This document shows, one piece after another, positions 7,887-17,314 of a stretch of DNA of 64,000 nucleotides (within the stretch, counting starts at the first letter, position 1; the number at the start of each line of letters is the position of its first letter). A program made the translations under genes and the position numbers. The notes under the pieces are model-generated. The model was given only the letters and a program-made list of their open reading frames with translations. It searched no databases and was not told where the DNA came from. Where the stretch lies: the NCBI GenBank assembly GCA_035551615.1, contig DASZNC010000077.1, positions 40,071 through 104,070 of the forward strand. The letters run 5' to 3'. Source of the DNA: JAKCDU01 sp035551615. Lineage in GTDB: Bacteria; Actinomycetota; Acidimicrobiia; Acidimicrobiales; Palsa-688.

Positions 7887-10046
7887 GGCGGAGTGCTGGA
7901 TGACCCCGGCGAGGGCGGCCGGCAGCGGTTCCGAATGAACGATCGTCAGGCGTTGGGTCGCCCGGGTGAAGGCGACGTACAGGGCGCGCAGGCCCTGGGG
8001 CGACTCTTCGGCCAGGCGGGCCGGTTCGACGACCAGCACCGAGTCGAACTCGAGGCCCTTGGCGTCGTCGACGGTCAACAATGTGAGCTGTTCGTCGAGG
8101 GCGTCGCGCCCGGCGATCCCGTAACGGAGGCCGGCGCCGTCGAGGGCGGCAGTGATGGCGGGTGCCAATCCGGGCGGCACGATCACAGCCGCGTTGCCCC
8201 CGCCGTCCGGCTCGGTCTCCTCCTGCAGGACCTGGACCACCGACTCGACCAGGCGGTCACCCCGCCCGAATGTCTCGGTGGAGGGGACCGTGACCACCCG
8301 GGCCGGGCGACCCGACGCCCGCACCGATTCGGGCGAGCGCATGCCGGGAGCCACCTGTTCCAGAACGCGTGCGGCCAGGGCCATGATCTCGCTGGGCGTC
8401 CGGTAGTTGACCGTCAGTTCGACCAGGTGCCAACCCCGCCGGGCGGGCAGGTGCTCGACGATCTGGGCCCATGAGGCCGGAGCCCACGGACCGGTCGCCT
8501 GGGCGATGTCGCCCACGATGGTCATCGAGCCTGACAGCGAGCGCCGGGCGACCATGCGCAGCTGCATGGGCGAGAGGTCCTGCGTCTCGTCGATGACGAC
8601 GTGGCCGAACGACCTGACCGCGTCGCGATCGCTGCCTGACCTGCGGCGCACCGGGCCGAGCACGGCCAAGGCCTCGTCCAGCAGGGCGATGTCCGACTCG
8701 GTCCACTCGACCGGTTCATCGGGACCACCCCGCCGCCGGTACAGGAGCGCCTGCTCGGATGCGCTGAGCAGTCCCTCCGAGGCCAGTGCGATGAGGGGCC
8801 GGGCCCCGAACAGGTCGTGAAGCATCTGCTCCGGGGTCAGGACCGGCCACATCCGCTCGAGGGCCTCGGCCATGTGCGGCTCGCGCCGCAGGGTCCGGCC
8901 CAGTTCGTCGGCCGAGATGGGATCGGAACTGTCACCGACCGCTTCCGATTCGGCCGCCAGTTGATCGGCCAGATGACGCCAGAGCACCTGCTCCAGGGTC
9001 CGCCGCCGGCTGTTGTGGGTTCCGGGACGGCGCCGTACGGCAAGGACCAGCTGCGAGGCCAGGTGCGGAGTGATCCGCAGGATCCGCCGGCCGTAGGGGA
9101 CCTCGACGGTCTGGCGGAGCGGCCGTTGCCGGTCAGCCACGGCATGGGCGATGACGCGGGCCATGCGGGCGTCGCCCTTCAGGCGGGCGGTGCGCTCCTC
9201 CTCCACCCCGTTCGGTCGGGTCGTCGAATAGAGCCCGTTGACGGTGGACAACTCGACACCCGTCTCGTCCAGGGAAGGGAGAACGTGCTCGATGTAGCGC
9301 AGAAAGGTGGGATTGGGCCCGAGCACGAGGACGCCCTGGCTCTCCAGGGGGAACCGGTGGGTGTACAGGAGGTAGGCCGCCCGGTGCAGGGCGACGGCCG
9401 TCTTGCCGGTGCCGGGGCCGCCCTGGACCACGAGGATCCCCGGGAGCGGGGCCCGGATGATCTCGTCCTGTTCACGTTGGACGGTGGCGACGATGTCCCG
9501 CATGCGGCCGCTTCGGGTTCGTTCGAGGGTGGCCAGCAGGACCTGCGGCCCAGACAGTCCCAGCCCCCGGCCCGAATTGTCGCCCTCCGGATCGAACAGC
9601 TCGTCCTCGAGGTCGACGACCCGATGGGCTTCGGTGAGGAAGTGGCGGCGGCGCACCAAACCCATCGGGTGGGCGCCGGTGGCCCGGTAGAACGGCTCGG
9701 CGACCGGCGCCCGCCAATCGACGACCAGCGGCTCCTGGTTGACGTCGGAGATGGCCAACCGTCCGATGTGGAACGGCTCCGGCTCACCGGGTTCGGGACC
9801 GGCCGTCCGGTCGATACGTCCGAACACCAGGGATTCCCGCCCCAGTTGCAGGTGCTCGAGACGACCCAGGCTGGTTCGGACCCGGATGTCCCGCTCGGTC
9901 ACCGCCTGGAAGGTCCCACCCCGCTCTCCGAAGGCGTCCTGCAGCATGGACTGGGCAGACTGTCTCATGGCGGCAAGCCGCTCGTAGGCCAGGTCCACAT
10001 GGGCCTGCTCGGCCGGAACGTCCGGATGAGGCATAAGGAGAGTCAT
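7884..10046 (-). CDS. HelD/HelR-like UvrD-superfamily ATPase
   Basis: Superfamily 1 helicase of 720 residues. The N-terminal helical arm (about 1-130) is followed by Walker A GGPGTGKTA at about 209-217, Walker B VVIDETQDLSPMQ, the TVNYRTPSEI motif and the late motif VDDAKGLEFDSVLVV and YVAFTRATQRL. The N-terminal arm followed by LVVDWRAPVAEPFYRA is the HelD pattern rather than UvrD or PcrA. Actinobacterial HelD/HelR proteins remove stalled RNA polymerase from DNA and some give rifampicin tolerance. The gene is divergent from hemE. Confidence 0.85.
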   Translation of the reverse strand: MTLLMPHPDVPAEQAHVDLAYERLAAMRQSAQSMLQDAFGERGGTFQAVTERDIRVRTSLGRLEHLQLGRESLVFGRIDRTAGPEPGEPEPFHIGRLAISDVNQEPLVVDWRAPVAEPFYRATGAHPMGLVRRRHFLTEAHRVVDLEDELFDPEGDNSGRGLGLSGPQVLLATLERTRSGRMRDIVATVQREQDEIIRAPLPGILVVQGGPGTGKTAVALHRAAYLLYTHRFPLESQGVLVLGPNPTFLRYIEHVLPSLDETGVELSTVNGLYSTTRPNGVEEERTARLKGDARMARVIAHAVADRQRPLRQTVEVPYGRRILRITPHLASQLVLAVRRRPGTHNSRRRTLEQVLWRHLADQLAAESEAVGDSSDPISADELGRTLRREPHMAEALERMWPVLTPEQMLHDLFGARPLIALASEGLLSASEQALLYRRRGGPDEPVEWTESDIALLDEALAVLGPVRRRSGSDRDAVRSFGHVVIDETQDLSPMQLRMVARRSLSGSMTIVGDIAQATGPWAPASWAQIVEHLPARRGWHLVELTVNYRTPSEIMALAARVLEQVAPGMRSPESVRASGRPARVVTVPSTETFGRGDRLVESVVQVLQEETEPDGGGNAAVIVPPGLAPAITAALDGAGLRYGIAGRDALDEQLTLLTVDDAKGLEFDSVLVVEPARLAEESPQGLRALYVAFTRATQRLTIVHSEPLPAALAGVIQHSA

Positions 10047-10104
10047 CTACTTTGCGTGCTCCGCCACGGGATAGCAAGCCAGGTTTGGGGACATGGTGCA
10101 GAGG

Positions 10105-10110
10105 TACGAT
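10105..10110 (+). promoter_or_regulatory. -10 box of hemE (leaderless)
   Basis: TACGAT ends five bases before the hemE GTG at 10116. No Shine-Dalgarno sequence precedes the GTG. This places the RNA start at about the start codon. No clear -35 is visible. Confidence 0.55.
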
Positions 10111-10115
10111 CGACT

Positions 10116-11177
10116 GTGACGTCTGATGCGTGCGCGACCGACGAGGCAGGGTCAGACCGCTCGCCGTTCCTGAGTGCCTGCTGGGGCAAACCGGTCTCCC
10201 ACCTTCCTGTCTGGTTCATGCGCCAGGCCGGCCGGGCGCTCCCGGAGTACCGGGCCCTCCGGCAGACCGGGAGCCTGCTGGACGCCGTCCGCCAACCGGA
10301 ACTGGCGGCCGAGATCACACTGCAACCGGTGCGGCGCTACGGCGTCGACGCCGCCATCCTGTTCTCCGACATCGTTGTCCCGGTCGCCGCCATCGGCTTC
10401 GGCGTCGATATCGAGCCGGGCGTCGGCCCGGTGGTACCCGAACCGTTCGCCGGTGCGCGCGACCTGGACCGGATCCGACCCCTCGAGCCCGACGTGGACA
10501 TCCCCTACGTCCTGGACACGGTCCGGCTGCTCAAGCGGGAGCTCGCGGTGCCGCTCATCGGATTCGCGGGTGCTCCTTTCACCGTCGCCAGCTACCTGAT
10601 CGAGGGTGGCCCGTCGCGGGATCACCTGCGCACCAAATCACTCATGTGGCAGGAACCCGCGCTCTGGGCCGAACTGCTGGACCGGCTGGCCGACCTGGCC
10701 TTGGCCACCCTGCTGGCCCAGGTCGATGCCGGTGCCTCGGCCATCCAGCTGTTCGACAGCTGGGTGGGGGCGTTGAGCCCCGACGACTACCGCCGGCACG
10801 TCCTGCCCGCGTCCCGCAAGATCATCGAGGGTCTCGAGTCCACGGGGGTGCCCAGGATCCATTTCGGCGTCGGCTCCGGTGAGCTCCTGGACCTCATGGC
10901 CACCACCGGCTGCGAGGTCGTAGGCGTGGACTGGAAGGTGCCCTTGGACTCGGCCCGGACCCGTATCAGCCGGGACGTCACGCTGCAGGGCAACCTGGAT
11001 CCGGCCGCCCTCCTCTCGGGCTGGGACATCACGCAGGAGAAGGCCCTGGACGTCATCGAGCGGGGCGGGGGGAGCCGCCACATCTTCAACCTGGGCCACG
11101 GGGTGCTCCCCGAGACCGACCCGGAGATCCTCGAGCGGGTTGTCGCGCTCTGCCACGACGCCAACGAGCGTCCTTGA
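10116..11177 (+). CDS. hemE: Uroporphyrinogen decarboxylase
   Basis: Decarboxylates the four acetate arms of uroporphyrinogen III to give coproporphyrinogen III. 353 residues, standard length. It has the family signature WFMRQAGRALPEYR with R36 and R40 that bind substrate carboxylates, the ILFSDI loop with the catalytic Asp, and the HFGVGSGELL segment. GTG start chosen because the -10 box TACGAT is five bases upstream. The stop TGA contains the TTG start of hemY (TTGA), so the two are coupled. Confidence 0.95.
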   Translation: MTSDACATDEAGSDRSPFLSACWGKPVSHLPVWFMRQAGRALPEYRALRQTGSLLDAVRQPELAAEITLQPVRRYGVDAAILFSDIVVPVAAIGFGVDIEPGVGPVVPEPFAGARDLDRIRPLEPDVDIPYVLDTVRLLKRELAVPLIGFAGAPFTVASYLIEGGPSRDHLRTKSLMWQEPALWAELLDRLADLALATLLAQVDAGASAIQLFDSWVGALSPDDYRRHVLPASRKIIEGLESTGVPRIHFGVGSGELLDLMATTGCEVVGVDWKVPLDSARTRISRDVTLQGNLDPAALLSGWDITQEKALDVIERGGGSRHIFNLGHGVLPETDPEILERVVALCHDANERP

Positions 11178-12538
11178 GAATCGCCATAGTCGGTGGCGGG
11201 ATAGCCGGCCTGGCGGCGGCGTGGGAGTTGCGCGGCGATGCCGAGTTGACCGTCTTCGATCCGGGGCCGCTCGGCGGTCGTGTCCGGACCTCCGTGTTCG
11301 GCGGGAAGATGGTCGACGAAGGAGCGGACGCCTTCATCACCCGGGTTCCGCACGCTCTCCAACTGTGCCGGGAACTCGGGCTGACCGACCGGTTGGTGGC
11401 ACCCCAGGCCGGCCGCAGCCTCCTCTGGTGGGACGGTCGGTTGCGACCTCTGCCGGCCGGCCTCGTACTCGGCGTACCTACCAGCCTGCGCGCGCTGCGC
11501 CAAGGCGGACTCCTGTCGCGGGCCGCGATCGCCCGAGTGGCGCTCGAGCCCCTGGTGCCCCGCACCCGGTCAGTCGACGACGTGAGCGTTCGGGATCTGA
11601 TCAAACGTCGCTACGGCCGGCAGGTCGCCGATCGTCTGGTGGAGCCGCTGGTCGGCGGCATCTCGGCCGGCTGGACCGGAGAGCTGGGGGCGCTCGAGGT
11701 CACCCCCCAGATCGCCGCCGCCGCTCGCGACAACCGGAGCCTGATGCGGGCCCTCGGCCGCGTCCTGCGCGACCGGCCGGAGTCGACCGAGCCGATGTTC
11801 CAGACCCCGTTGGGCGGGATGGGTGAACTGGTCGACGCGCTCGTGACCCAACTGTCGGAGCACGGTGTCTCGTTCCGCGCCGAGGAGGTGACTGAGCTGA
11901 CCGTCGGCCCGACCGGTGCGGTGACTCTCGGCCCGTTCGGTGACAGCTTCGACGGTGCCGTCCTCGCGACTCCGGCCGCCGTCAGCGCCCGACTGCTCCA
12001 GCCCGAGACGCCGTCCGGATTGGACCGGATCGCGACCAGCTCGGTCGCCATCGTCACCGTGGCATTGGGCGGCGCCGAACTGCCGCCCGGTTTCAACGGG
12101 TTCCTCGTGCCCCGGCAGGAGAACCATCTGATGACGGCCTGCTCCTTCGCCTCCAACAAGTGGCCGCACTGGACCGACGACGACCGCCCGCTGGTCCGCA
12201 TCTCGTGCGGCCGGAGAGGGGACAACCGTTTCGCTGACCTCACCGACGACGCGCTCGTCGAGTGCCTGGTCGGCGAGTTGGGGGACGCCCTCGGCCAGAA
12301 GCCGGTCGCGGTCGAAGCCCGGGTATCACGGTGGCCCGACTCGTTCGCCCAGTATCTGGTCGGCCACACCCGACGCGGGCAGGAGATCGCCGAGGTCCTG
12401 AGGCGCACGCACCCGCACGTCCGGCTGGCCGGGGCGTCGTACTCCGGGATCGGAATCCCCGCCTGCATCGGTTCGGGACGCCAGGCGGCCGACGAACTTC
12501 GAAACGCCATCCGGTTGCGACCGCCCGTGCGACATTGA
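11174..12538 (+). CDS. hemY: Protoporphyrinogen/coproporphyrinogen III oxidase (HemY/CgoX)
   Basis: FAD flavoprotein of 454 residues that oxidises a porphyrinogen to a porphyrin. It has the N-terminal dinucleotide fold VGGGIAGLAAAWEL and the C-terminal FAD motif with GIGIPACIGSGRQAA. Because the window also encodes the coproheme decarboxylase HemQ/ChdC (62845-63540), the likely substrate is coproporphyrinogen III, making this CgoX of the Gram-positive route rather than a protoporphyrinogen enzyme. Start TTG lies inside the hemE stop; its own stop again carries a TTG start for the next gene. Confidence 0.9.
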   Translation: MRIAIVGGGIAGLAAAWELRGDAELTVFDPGPLGGRVRTSVFGGKMVDEGADAFITRVPHALQLCRELGLTDRLVAPQAGRSLLWWDGRLRPLPAGLVLGVPTSLRALRQGGLLSRAAIARVALEPLVPRTRSVDDVSVRDLIKRRYGRQVADRLVEPLVGGISAGWTGELGALEVTPQIAAAARDNRSLMRALGRVLRDRPESTEPMFQTPLGGMGELVDALVTQLSEHGVSFRAEEVTELTVGPTGAVTLGPFGDSFDGAVLATPAAVSARLLQPETPSGLDRIATSSVAIVTVALGGAELPPGFNGFLVPRQENHLMTACSFASNKWPHWTDDDRPLVRISCGRRGDNRFADLTDDALVECLVGELGDALGQKPVAVEARVSRWPDSFAQYLVGHTRRGQEIAEVLRRTHPHVRLAGASYSGIGIPACIGSGRQAADELRNAIRLRPPVRH

Positions 12539-14022
12539 CGGATCGGCCGCCGCCGACGGCTCCGACCATCGCCAACCGGCTGGCGATCGTCTGGCTTCTG
12601 GTCCCCCTCGCCGCAGTGATACCCCTCGCCGCCGGCCGTCCGACTCTCGCCGTCGCCGCCGGCGGGGCCACCGCCGTCCTTCTGGCCTCGGCCAGCCGGC
12701 CCCGGTGGGCCCTGCTGGCGCTGGCCGCGATCTATCCGTTCCAGCTCCTGCTCCTCGCCCTGGTGCTCCACCTGGGCGCCCCTGAGAAGCTGACCCGCTA
12801 CTCGGGCGAGTGGGCCGAGGTGGCGGTGGCCGGGATGGTGCTGGCGGGTATCCGGGTGTGGGTCGAGCGGCGCTCCCGTATCGAGTGGATCGACTGGTGC
12901 GGGATCGTCTATCTGGCCGTCGTCGTCGCCTACCGGTTCCTGGCCAGCACGGTGCTCCACCACGGGCCGATCAGCGCCAGCGCCCTCGACACCTCGTTGC
13001 GCAACGACACCATGTTCGTGGTGATCTTCCTGGCTGTCCGCCGGCTCGGCCCGGACCGGACTGCGAGTCGCCGGTTCGCTGCGGTCGTGTTCGCCGTCGG
13101 GTTGATCACCTCCGCCACCGCCGTCTTCGAGTACCTCCGCTCCTCCACATGGAACCACTTCGTCGTGTACGACCTCTGGACGACGGTGTACGAGGTCAAA
13201 GTGTTGGGCGTCGCCGTGCCGAACGTCGTCGATATCCGTGAGTACGACTTCCACGGCCGCCTCCTGACCGGCTCCGTGTTCCTCGATCGCCTGGCGTTCA
13301 GCCTCTATCTGGTCATGGCCATCGCCATCGGCTGCCGGTACCTGTGCGGCACAACCCGCTTTCGCTACCTGATCGGCGCCGGCACGCTCCTCATCGGCAC
13401 CGGCCTCATCCTGGCCCAGAGCCGGGATGCCGTCGCCGCCGCAGTGGTGGCCGCCGTTCTGATCGTCCGACCCCTGTGGCGCGAAGGCCGGGCCCGGCGC
13501 ATCAGGTTGCTGTCGGCCACCGGGCTGACCGTCGTCGTGCTGGTTCCCGTGGCCTTCGCCGTCGGGTTCGCCAGCCGCACGTCGAGCGCGCTGGCCGGCA
13601 CCGATCCGTCGACCCGCCTGCACGAGTCCAGAAGCGCGTCCGGGCTGGAAGCCTTTTTGGCGTCGCCGCTCGGTCGGGGCCTCGGCACCGGCGGCACCAA
13701 CGGGACCCGCTTCGGGATCAGTGGCACGATCGTCAACGAGGACAGCTATCTCCAGATCGCCAACGAGACCGGGATCCTGTCCCTGCTCCCCTTCGTCGCC
13801 CTGACCATCACCGGCATCGTCATGCTGATCCGCCGGGCCCGGGCGCCGGACCAACCGGATCTGCCGTACGCCTGGCAAGGAGCGTTCCTGGGGCTCAGTC
13901 TGGCCTGCCTGGGCCTGACCGTATGGCTCGAGCTCCCGGTCGCCGTGACCGCCTGGATGGGGCTCGGTCTGAGCTTGCCGGTCGTCGTCTCGAGGAGGGA
14001 AGCAGTTGCCGCTTCCGTCTAG
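12535..14022 (+). CDS. O-antigen ligase/polymerase-like membrane protein (Wzy/WaaL type)
   Basis: Polytopic membrane protein of 495 residues with about ten to twelve hydrophobic segments. It has a long extracytoplasmic loop between the later segments, in which R-E/S-rich text (SRDAVAA, then the loop DPSTRLHESRSASGLEAFLASPLGRGLGTGG) matches the O-antigen ligase (Wzy_C) family. Such proteins polymerise or transfer undecaprenyl-linked glycans outside the membrane. TTG at 12535 within the hemY TGA is the first start after that gene and gives a clean first membrane helix, but a heme-glycan cotranscript is odd. Confidence 0.75.
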   Translation: MTDRPPPTAPTIANRLAIVWLLVPLAAVIPLAAGRPTLAVAAGGATAVLLASASRPRWALLALAAIYPFQLLLLALVLHLGAPEKLTRYSGEWAEVAVAGMVLAGIRVWVERRSRIEWIDWCGIVYLAVVVAYRFLASTVLHHGPISASALDTSLRNDTMFVVIFLAVRRLGPDRTASRRFAAVVFAVGLITSATAVFEYLRSSTWNHFVVYDLWTTVYEVKVLGVAVPNVVDIREYDFHGRLLTGSVFLDRLAFSLYLVMAIAIGCRYLCGTTRFRYLIGAGTLLIGTGLILAQSRDAVAAAVVAAVLIVRPLWREGRARRIRLLSATGLTVVVLVPVAFAVGFASRTSSALAGTDPSTRLHESRSASGLEAFLASPLGRGLGTGGTNGTRFGISGTIVNEDSYLQIANETGILSLLPFVALTITGIVMLIRRARAPDQPDLPYAWQGAFLGLSLACLGLTVWLELPVAVTAWMGLGLSLPVVVSRREAVAASV

Positions 14023-14965
14023 TCCGCCGGCTGTGACCGTGGTCATCCCGACGCACAATCGGCGGGCGTTCGTTGTCGAAGCTGCGCTCAGCGCCCTGAC
14101 GTCGAGCGCCACCGGACGGGTGCTGGTCGTGGACGACGGCTCCGCGGACGGCACGGCCGAGCTGATCCGGGCGTTGGACCATCCGAAGGTCGACCTTGTC
14201 AGGCGGGACGTCCCGTCCGGTGGCTCCGCCGCCCGCAATGCCGGCCTCGAGCTCTGCGAGACGGAGACGGTGCTGTTCCTCGACGATGACGACCGCCTGA
14301 CCACGAATGCAGTGGATCTCCTGGCCGCCGCCCTGGCCCGGTGCCCCGAGGCGGCCGGCGCCGCCGGTTCCTACCGCGTCATGGGCCGGGTCGGTGGCCC
14401 GGTCCCACTCGGTCCCAGGCTCCATGTCACGCGGCCGGTGTGGCCAGAGCTCCTGTTCGGCTGGAACATGCCGCCCGGCACCGTGCTCTGGCGCACCGAC
14501 GTGGTCCGAGAGATCGGCGGCTGGAACGAGGACCTGCGGAGCTCCGAGGATCGCGATCTCAATCTCCGCGCCTATCCCCGGCCCTTCGTCCTTCTGCCGG
14601 AAACGGTCATGGAGTACCGCGTCCACCCCAACCAGGTGACGTCGGTCGATCGCTGGGCCGAACACCACGAGCGGATGCGGGCGTTCGTGGCCGACCTCTC
14701 CGACGTCGACCGCCGTCGCGGCCAGGTCATCCTCGACCTGGCGGCCCGGGCCCGCACTGCGGTGCCGGGCTACGAGGCGGGCGACTTCCGGCCGGCGCGC
14801 CGGCTCTTCACCCAGGCTCTGCATCCGTCCCTGGGACTGTTGACGTCCCCGATCCTCGGCCCCTGGCTCCTGGCCATGGCCACGAAGTCGGCGGTCCTCG
14901 GCGCCTTCCCACCGGTCCTGGCTGACGCCGTGCGCCACCGCCGTCGGTCAGAGCAGGTCGGGTAA
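14006..14965 (+). CDS. Family 2 glycosyltransferase
   Basis: GT-A fold glycosyltransferase of 319 residues: start TVVIPTHNR, then VLVVDDGSADGT, the acceptor-side GGSAARNAGL and the metal site FLDDDDRL. It has an additional C-terminal region of about 110 residues with no membrane helix. The TTG start at 14006 overlaps the preceding gene by 17 bases and has an excellent AGGAGGG site six bases before it, inside that gene. Acceptor and sugar unknown; it belongs to the surface-glycan locus. Confidence 0.88.
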   Translation: MPLPSSPPAVTVVIPTHNRRAFVVEAALSALTSSATGRVLVVDDGSADGTAELIRALDHPKVDLVRRDVPSGGSAARNAGLELCETETVLFLDDDDRLTTNAVDLLAAALARCPEAAGAAGSYRVMGRVGGPVPLGPRLHVTRPVWPELLFGWNMPPGTVLWRTDVVREIGGWNEDLRSSEDRDLNLRAYPRPFVLLPETVMEYRVHPNQVTSVDRWAEHHERMRAFVADLSDVDRRRGQVILDLAARARTAVPGYEAGDFRPARRLFTQALHPSLGLLTSPILGPWLLAMATKSAVLGAFPPVLADAVRHRRRSEQVG

Positions 14966-15745
14966 CCGCCCCTCGATGCTGCCGCAGTAGAGCGAGGCGG
15001 CTACCAGAACCCCGACGCCGATCCCGAACGAGGCGAGCAGCAGGATCCCGCTCGGCCAGTGCCCGTACAGCACCGCCTGGCGGACCGCGCCGATGACGTG
15101 GGTCAACGGGTTCAGGCTGTAGAAGGCCGACCACTTGTGGCCGCCCTGGCTGGTCGGATACATCACCGGGGTGGCGACGAAACCCACCTGGATGAGAAGC
15201 GGTATGACGAAGCGCAGGTCCCTGACCAGCGCGCCGAAGACGGCGAAGAAGACCACGACCCCTTCGACCACCAGGACCAACGCCGCGAACAGGGGGATGA
15301 GGCCGAGCACGGCCAGGTGGAGGCCACCCTGTACGCACAGCTGGAGCACGAGCAGGACGACGGTGCTGATGCACAGGTCGACGACCATGACCCCACCGGC
15401 GGCGAGCGGGACGATCTCGCGGGGGAAGTACACCTGCTTGATGACGCCGGCCGAGGCGGCCAACGAGTTGGTCCCCCACAGGAGGGCGTTGGAGATGAAC
15501 GTCCACGGCGCCAGGCCGCAGTAGGCGAACACGGCGTAGTTGGCACCGGGCACCCGGACGTGGAGCACGTTGACGAAGACGAACCCGTAGAAGAGCAACA
15601 GGAGGGCGGGCTGCAACAGGGCCCACCCCACCCCCAGCGCGCTCTGCCGGTACCTGACCAGGAAGTCCCGCCGTATCCATTGCAGGAGCAACCACCGTCG
15701 CGACCAGACGGTGTTCAGTCTGAGATGGACCGCCGTGACCCCCAC
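14948..15745 (-). CDS. ABC-2 type polysaccharide exporter permease (Wzm/TagG-like)
   Basis: 265 residues with six membrane segments. The N-terminal amphipathic region (LLLQWIRRDFLVRYRQSALGVGWALLQP) is the hallmark of polysaccharide or teichoic-acid export permeases, as is the YFPREIVPLA stretch in the second third. It would move a lipid-linked polymer across the membrane together with the ATPase at 17311-18474, which lies on the other strand two genes away. GTG at 15745 is chosen by match to the usual N-terminus of the family. Its stop overlaps the end of the convergent glycosyltransferase gene by 18 bases. Confidence 0.88.
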   Translation of the reverse strand: MGVTAVHLRLNTVWSRRWLLLQWIRRDFLVRYRQSALGVGWALLQPALLLLFYGFVFVNVLHVRVPGANYAVFAYCGLAPWTFISNALLWGTNSLAASAGVIKQVYFPREIVPLAAGGVMVVDLCISTVVLLVLQLCVQGGLHLAVLGLIPLFAALVLVVEGVVVFFAVFGALVRDLRFVIPLLIQVGFVATPVMYPTSQGGHKWSAFYSLNPLTHVIGAVRQAVLYGHWPSGILLLASFGIGVGVLVAASLYCGSIEGRLPDLL

Positions 15746-15763
15746 TGGACAATAATCGCAGGA

Positions 15764-17314
15764 ATGGCCGAGACCCCGGGTGCTCACGGCTGGAAACAGC
15801 GCACCATCCAACTGGCCGGTCGTACCCGGGACCGCGTCCCGGCCGTCGCCGGTTGGATCGACCGGGCCGAAGCCGTCTCGGTCCGACTGGCCAACCTTCG
15901 GCGGTGGAGCGACGTGGATGCCCGGTCCTTCCGGGCGGACACCGAGTTGGCGCTCGCCCTGTCCGAACCGCCCGTGGAACCTCTGCTCCATCCGGGCACG
16001 CGGACCACCCAGCGGTGCTCGCGGATGGGCGACCCGCCCGCCGTCATCTGTTCCATGGGCACCGGCCCCCACATCCCCCTGCTGGCCGTTTCCGCGCCCA
16101 CGTTGCTGGACTACGGCGAGCGTCACGGATGGGACGTCGTGCTCAGCACCGAGACCTGGCTGGCCGAGGATCGGCCGGCCTCATGGGGCAAGCTCAAGCT
16201 GATCGAGGCCCTGCTCGACGAATACGAGCTGGTGTGGTGGCTGGACGCCGACGCCCTGATCATCGATCGATGGACCGACATCCGCCGGGACCTGGCCCCC
16301 GAACGTGATCTCTACCTGGTGGAGCACATGTTCCCGAGCCCCAGCTCCTTCGCCGCCAGCGCCGGCGTGATGGTGTGGCGCTCGACCGACTGGAGCCGTC
16401 AGTTCGTCCGTCAGATGTGGGCCGACGAGCAGTATGCCTACGACTATCCGTGGGAGAACGGCACCCTTCTCACTGCCCTCGGGTATTCGGTGACCCCGGC
16501 CTTCCTCCACTTGAACCCCACCCCCCTCATGGCCCGGGTCGGGCTGTTGCCGAGGGATTGGAACAGCGTGTGGCTGGACCCGTCGGAGTCGCCCAAGGTG
16601 CACCACCACGGCGGCGGCAGCACCGTTGCCGAGCGACGCGCGTTCATGCTCGGCGATTTGGCCCGCAGCCGCCAGGGCCGGCCGCCCGAACTCGAGGCCC
16701 CGCCCGGCGTCGATCTCCCGTCCGGGCGGAACGGCTACCTGACCGACGCCGTGCCGTCGTTCTGGCGCGATGAGTTGCCGTACCTCCTGAATGAGCGCGG
16801 GCTGATCGGGGTGGGAGCGGAGGTCGGCGTGTACGCGGCCGAGTTCTCGGCCCGCCTGCTCACTCTGTGGCCGGGCTCCCGGTTGATCTCGATCGACCCG
16901 TGGCTCCACTCCGACGACTACAAGGACGTCAGCAACCCCGACCAGGGCGGGTTCGATGCGTTGTACACGGCCGCCCAGCGCCGCCTCGAACGGTTCGCCG
17001 ACCGCAGTGATATCTGGCGGATGACGAGCGCCCAGGCCGCCGGCAAGGTGGCCGACGGTTCGTTGGACTTCGTCTACATCGATGCCCGCCATGACGAGCG
17101 GTCGGCCCGGGAGGACATCGATCTGTGGTTTCCCAAGGTGCGCCCGGGCGGCATCCTGGCCGGCCACGACTACCTCGATGGCGAACGCCCGGAAGGCCTG
17201 TTCGGCGTGAAGTCGGCCGTCGACCGCTTCGTCCGGGATCGGGGCCTGCGCCTTCACCTCACCGCCGAACCGGTGTTCCCGTCATGGATCGTCGAGGTGC
17301 CTCCCCCCAATTGA
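15764..17314 (+). CDS. Glycosyltransferase-methyltransferase fusion protein
   Basis: 516 residues in two catalytic parts. Residues about 85-320 look like the galactosyl/mannosyltransferase GMA12/MNN10 type (GT34): KLKLIEALLDEYELVWWLDADALI with the metal-binding DAD at 161-163, and the late HHHGGGS. Residues about 345-515 are a class I SAM methyltransferase of the Methyltransf_24 type: GAEVGVYAAEFS, SIDPW, then DFVYIDARHDERSAREDI and GGILAGHDY. A single enzyme may add a sugar and methylate it or its neighbour. ATG 15764 chosen; ATG 15725 is also in frame. The stop carries the TTG start of the ABC ATPase. Confidence 0.75.
   Translation: MAETPGAHGWKQRTIQLAGRTRDRVPAVAGWIDRAEAVSVRLANLRRWSDVDARSFRADTELALALSEPPVEPLLHPGTRTTQRCSRMGDPPAVICSMGTGPHIPLLAVSAPTLLDYGERHGWDVVLSTETWLAEDRPASWGKLKLIEALLDEYELVWWLDADALIIDRWTDIRRDLAPERDLYLVEHMFPSPSSFAASAGVMVWRSTDWSRQFVRQMWADEQYAYDYPWENGTLLTALGYSVTPAFLHLNPTPLMARVGLLPRDWNSVWLDPSESPKVHHHGGGSTVAERRAFMLGDLARSRQGRPPELEAPPGVDLPSGRNGYLTDAVPSFWRDELPYLLNERGLIGVGAEVGVYAAEFSARLLTLWPGSRLISIDPWLHSDDYKDVSNPDQGGFDALYTAAQRRLERFADRSDIWRMTSAQAAGKVADGSLDFVYIDARHDERSAREDIDLWFPKVRPGGILAGHDYLDGERPEGLFGVKSAVDRFVRDRGLRLHLTAEPVFPSWIVEVPPPN

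Noticed and set aside
11611..14304. 897-codon open frame on the minus strand
   Set aside because: It is antisense to hemY, the O-antigen ligase-like gene and the GT2 gene, and its product is Gly/Gln/Arg/Asp-biased text without any motif, as expected from GC-rich antisense frames.
15059..15763. Upstream extension of the + strand fusion gene frame
   Set aside because: It is antisense to the ABC permease, whose membrane helices and family motifs are on the other strand.
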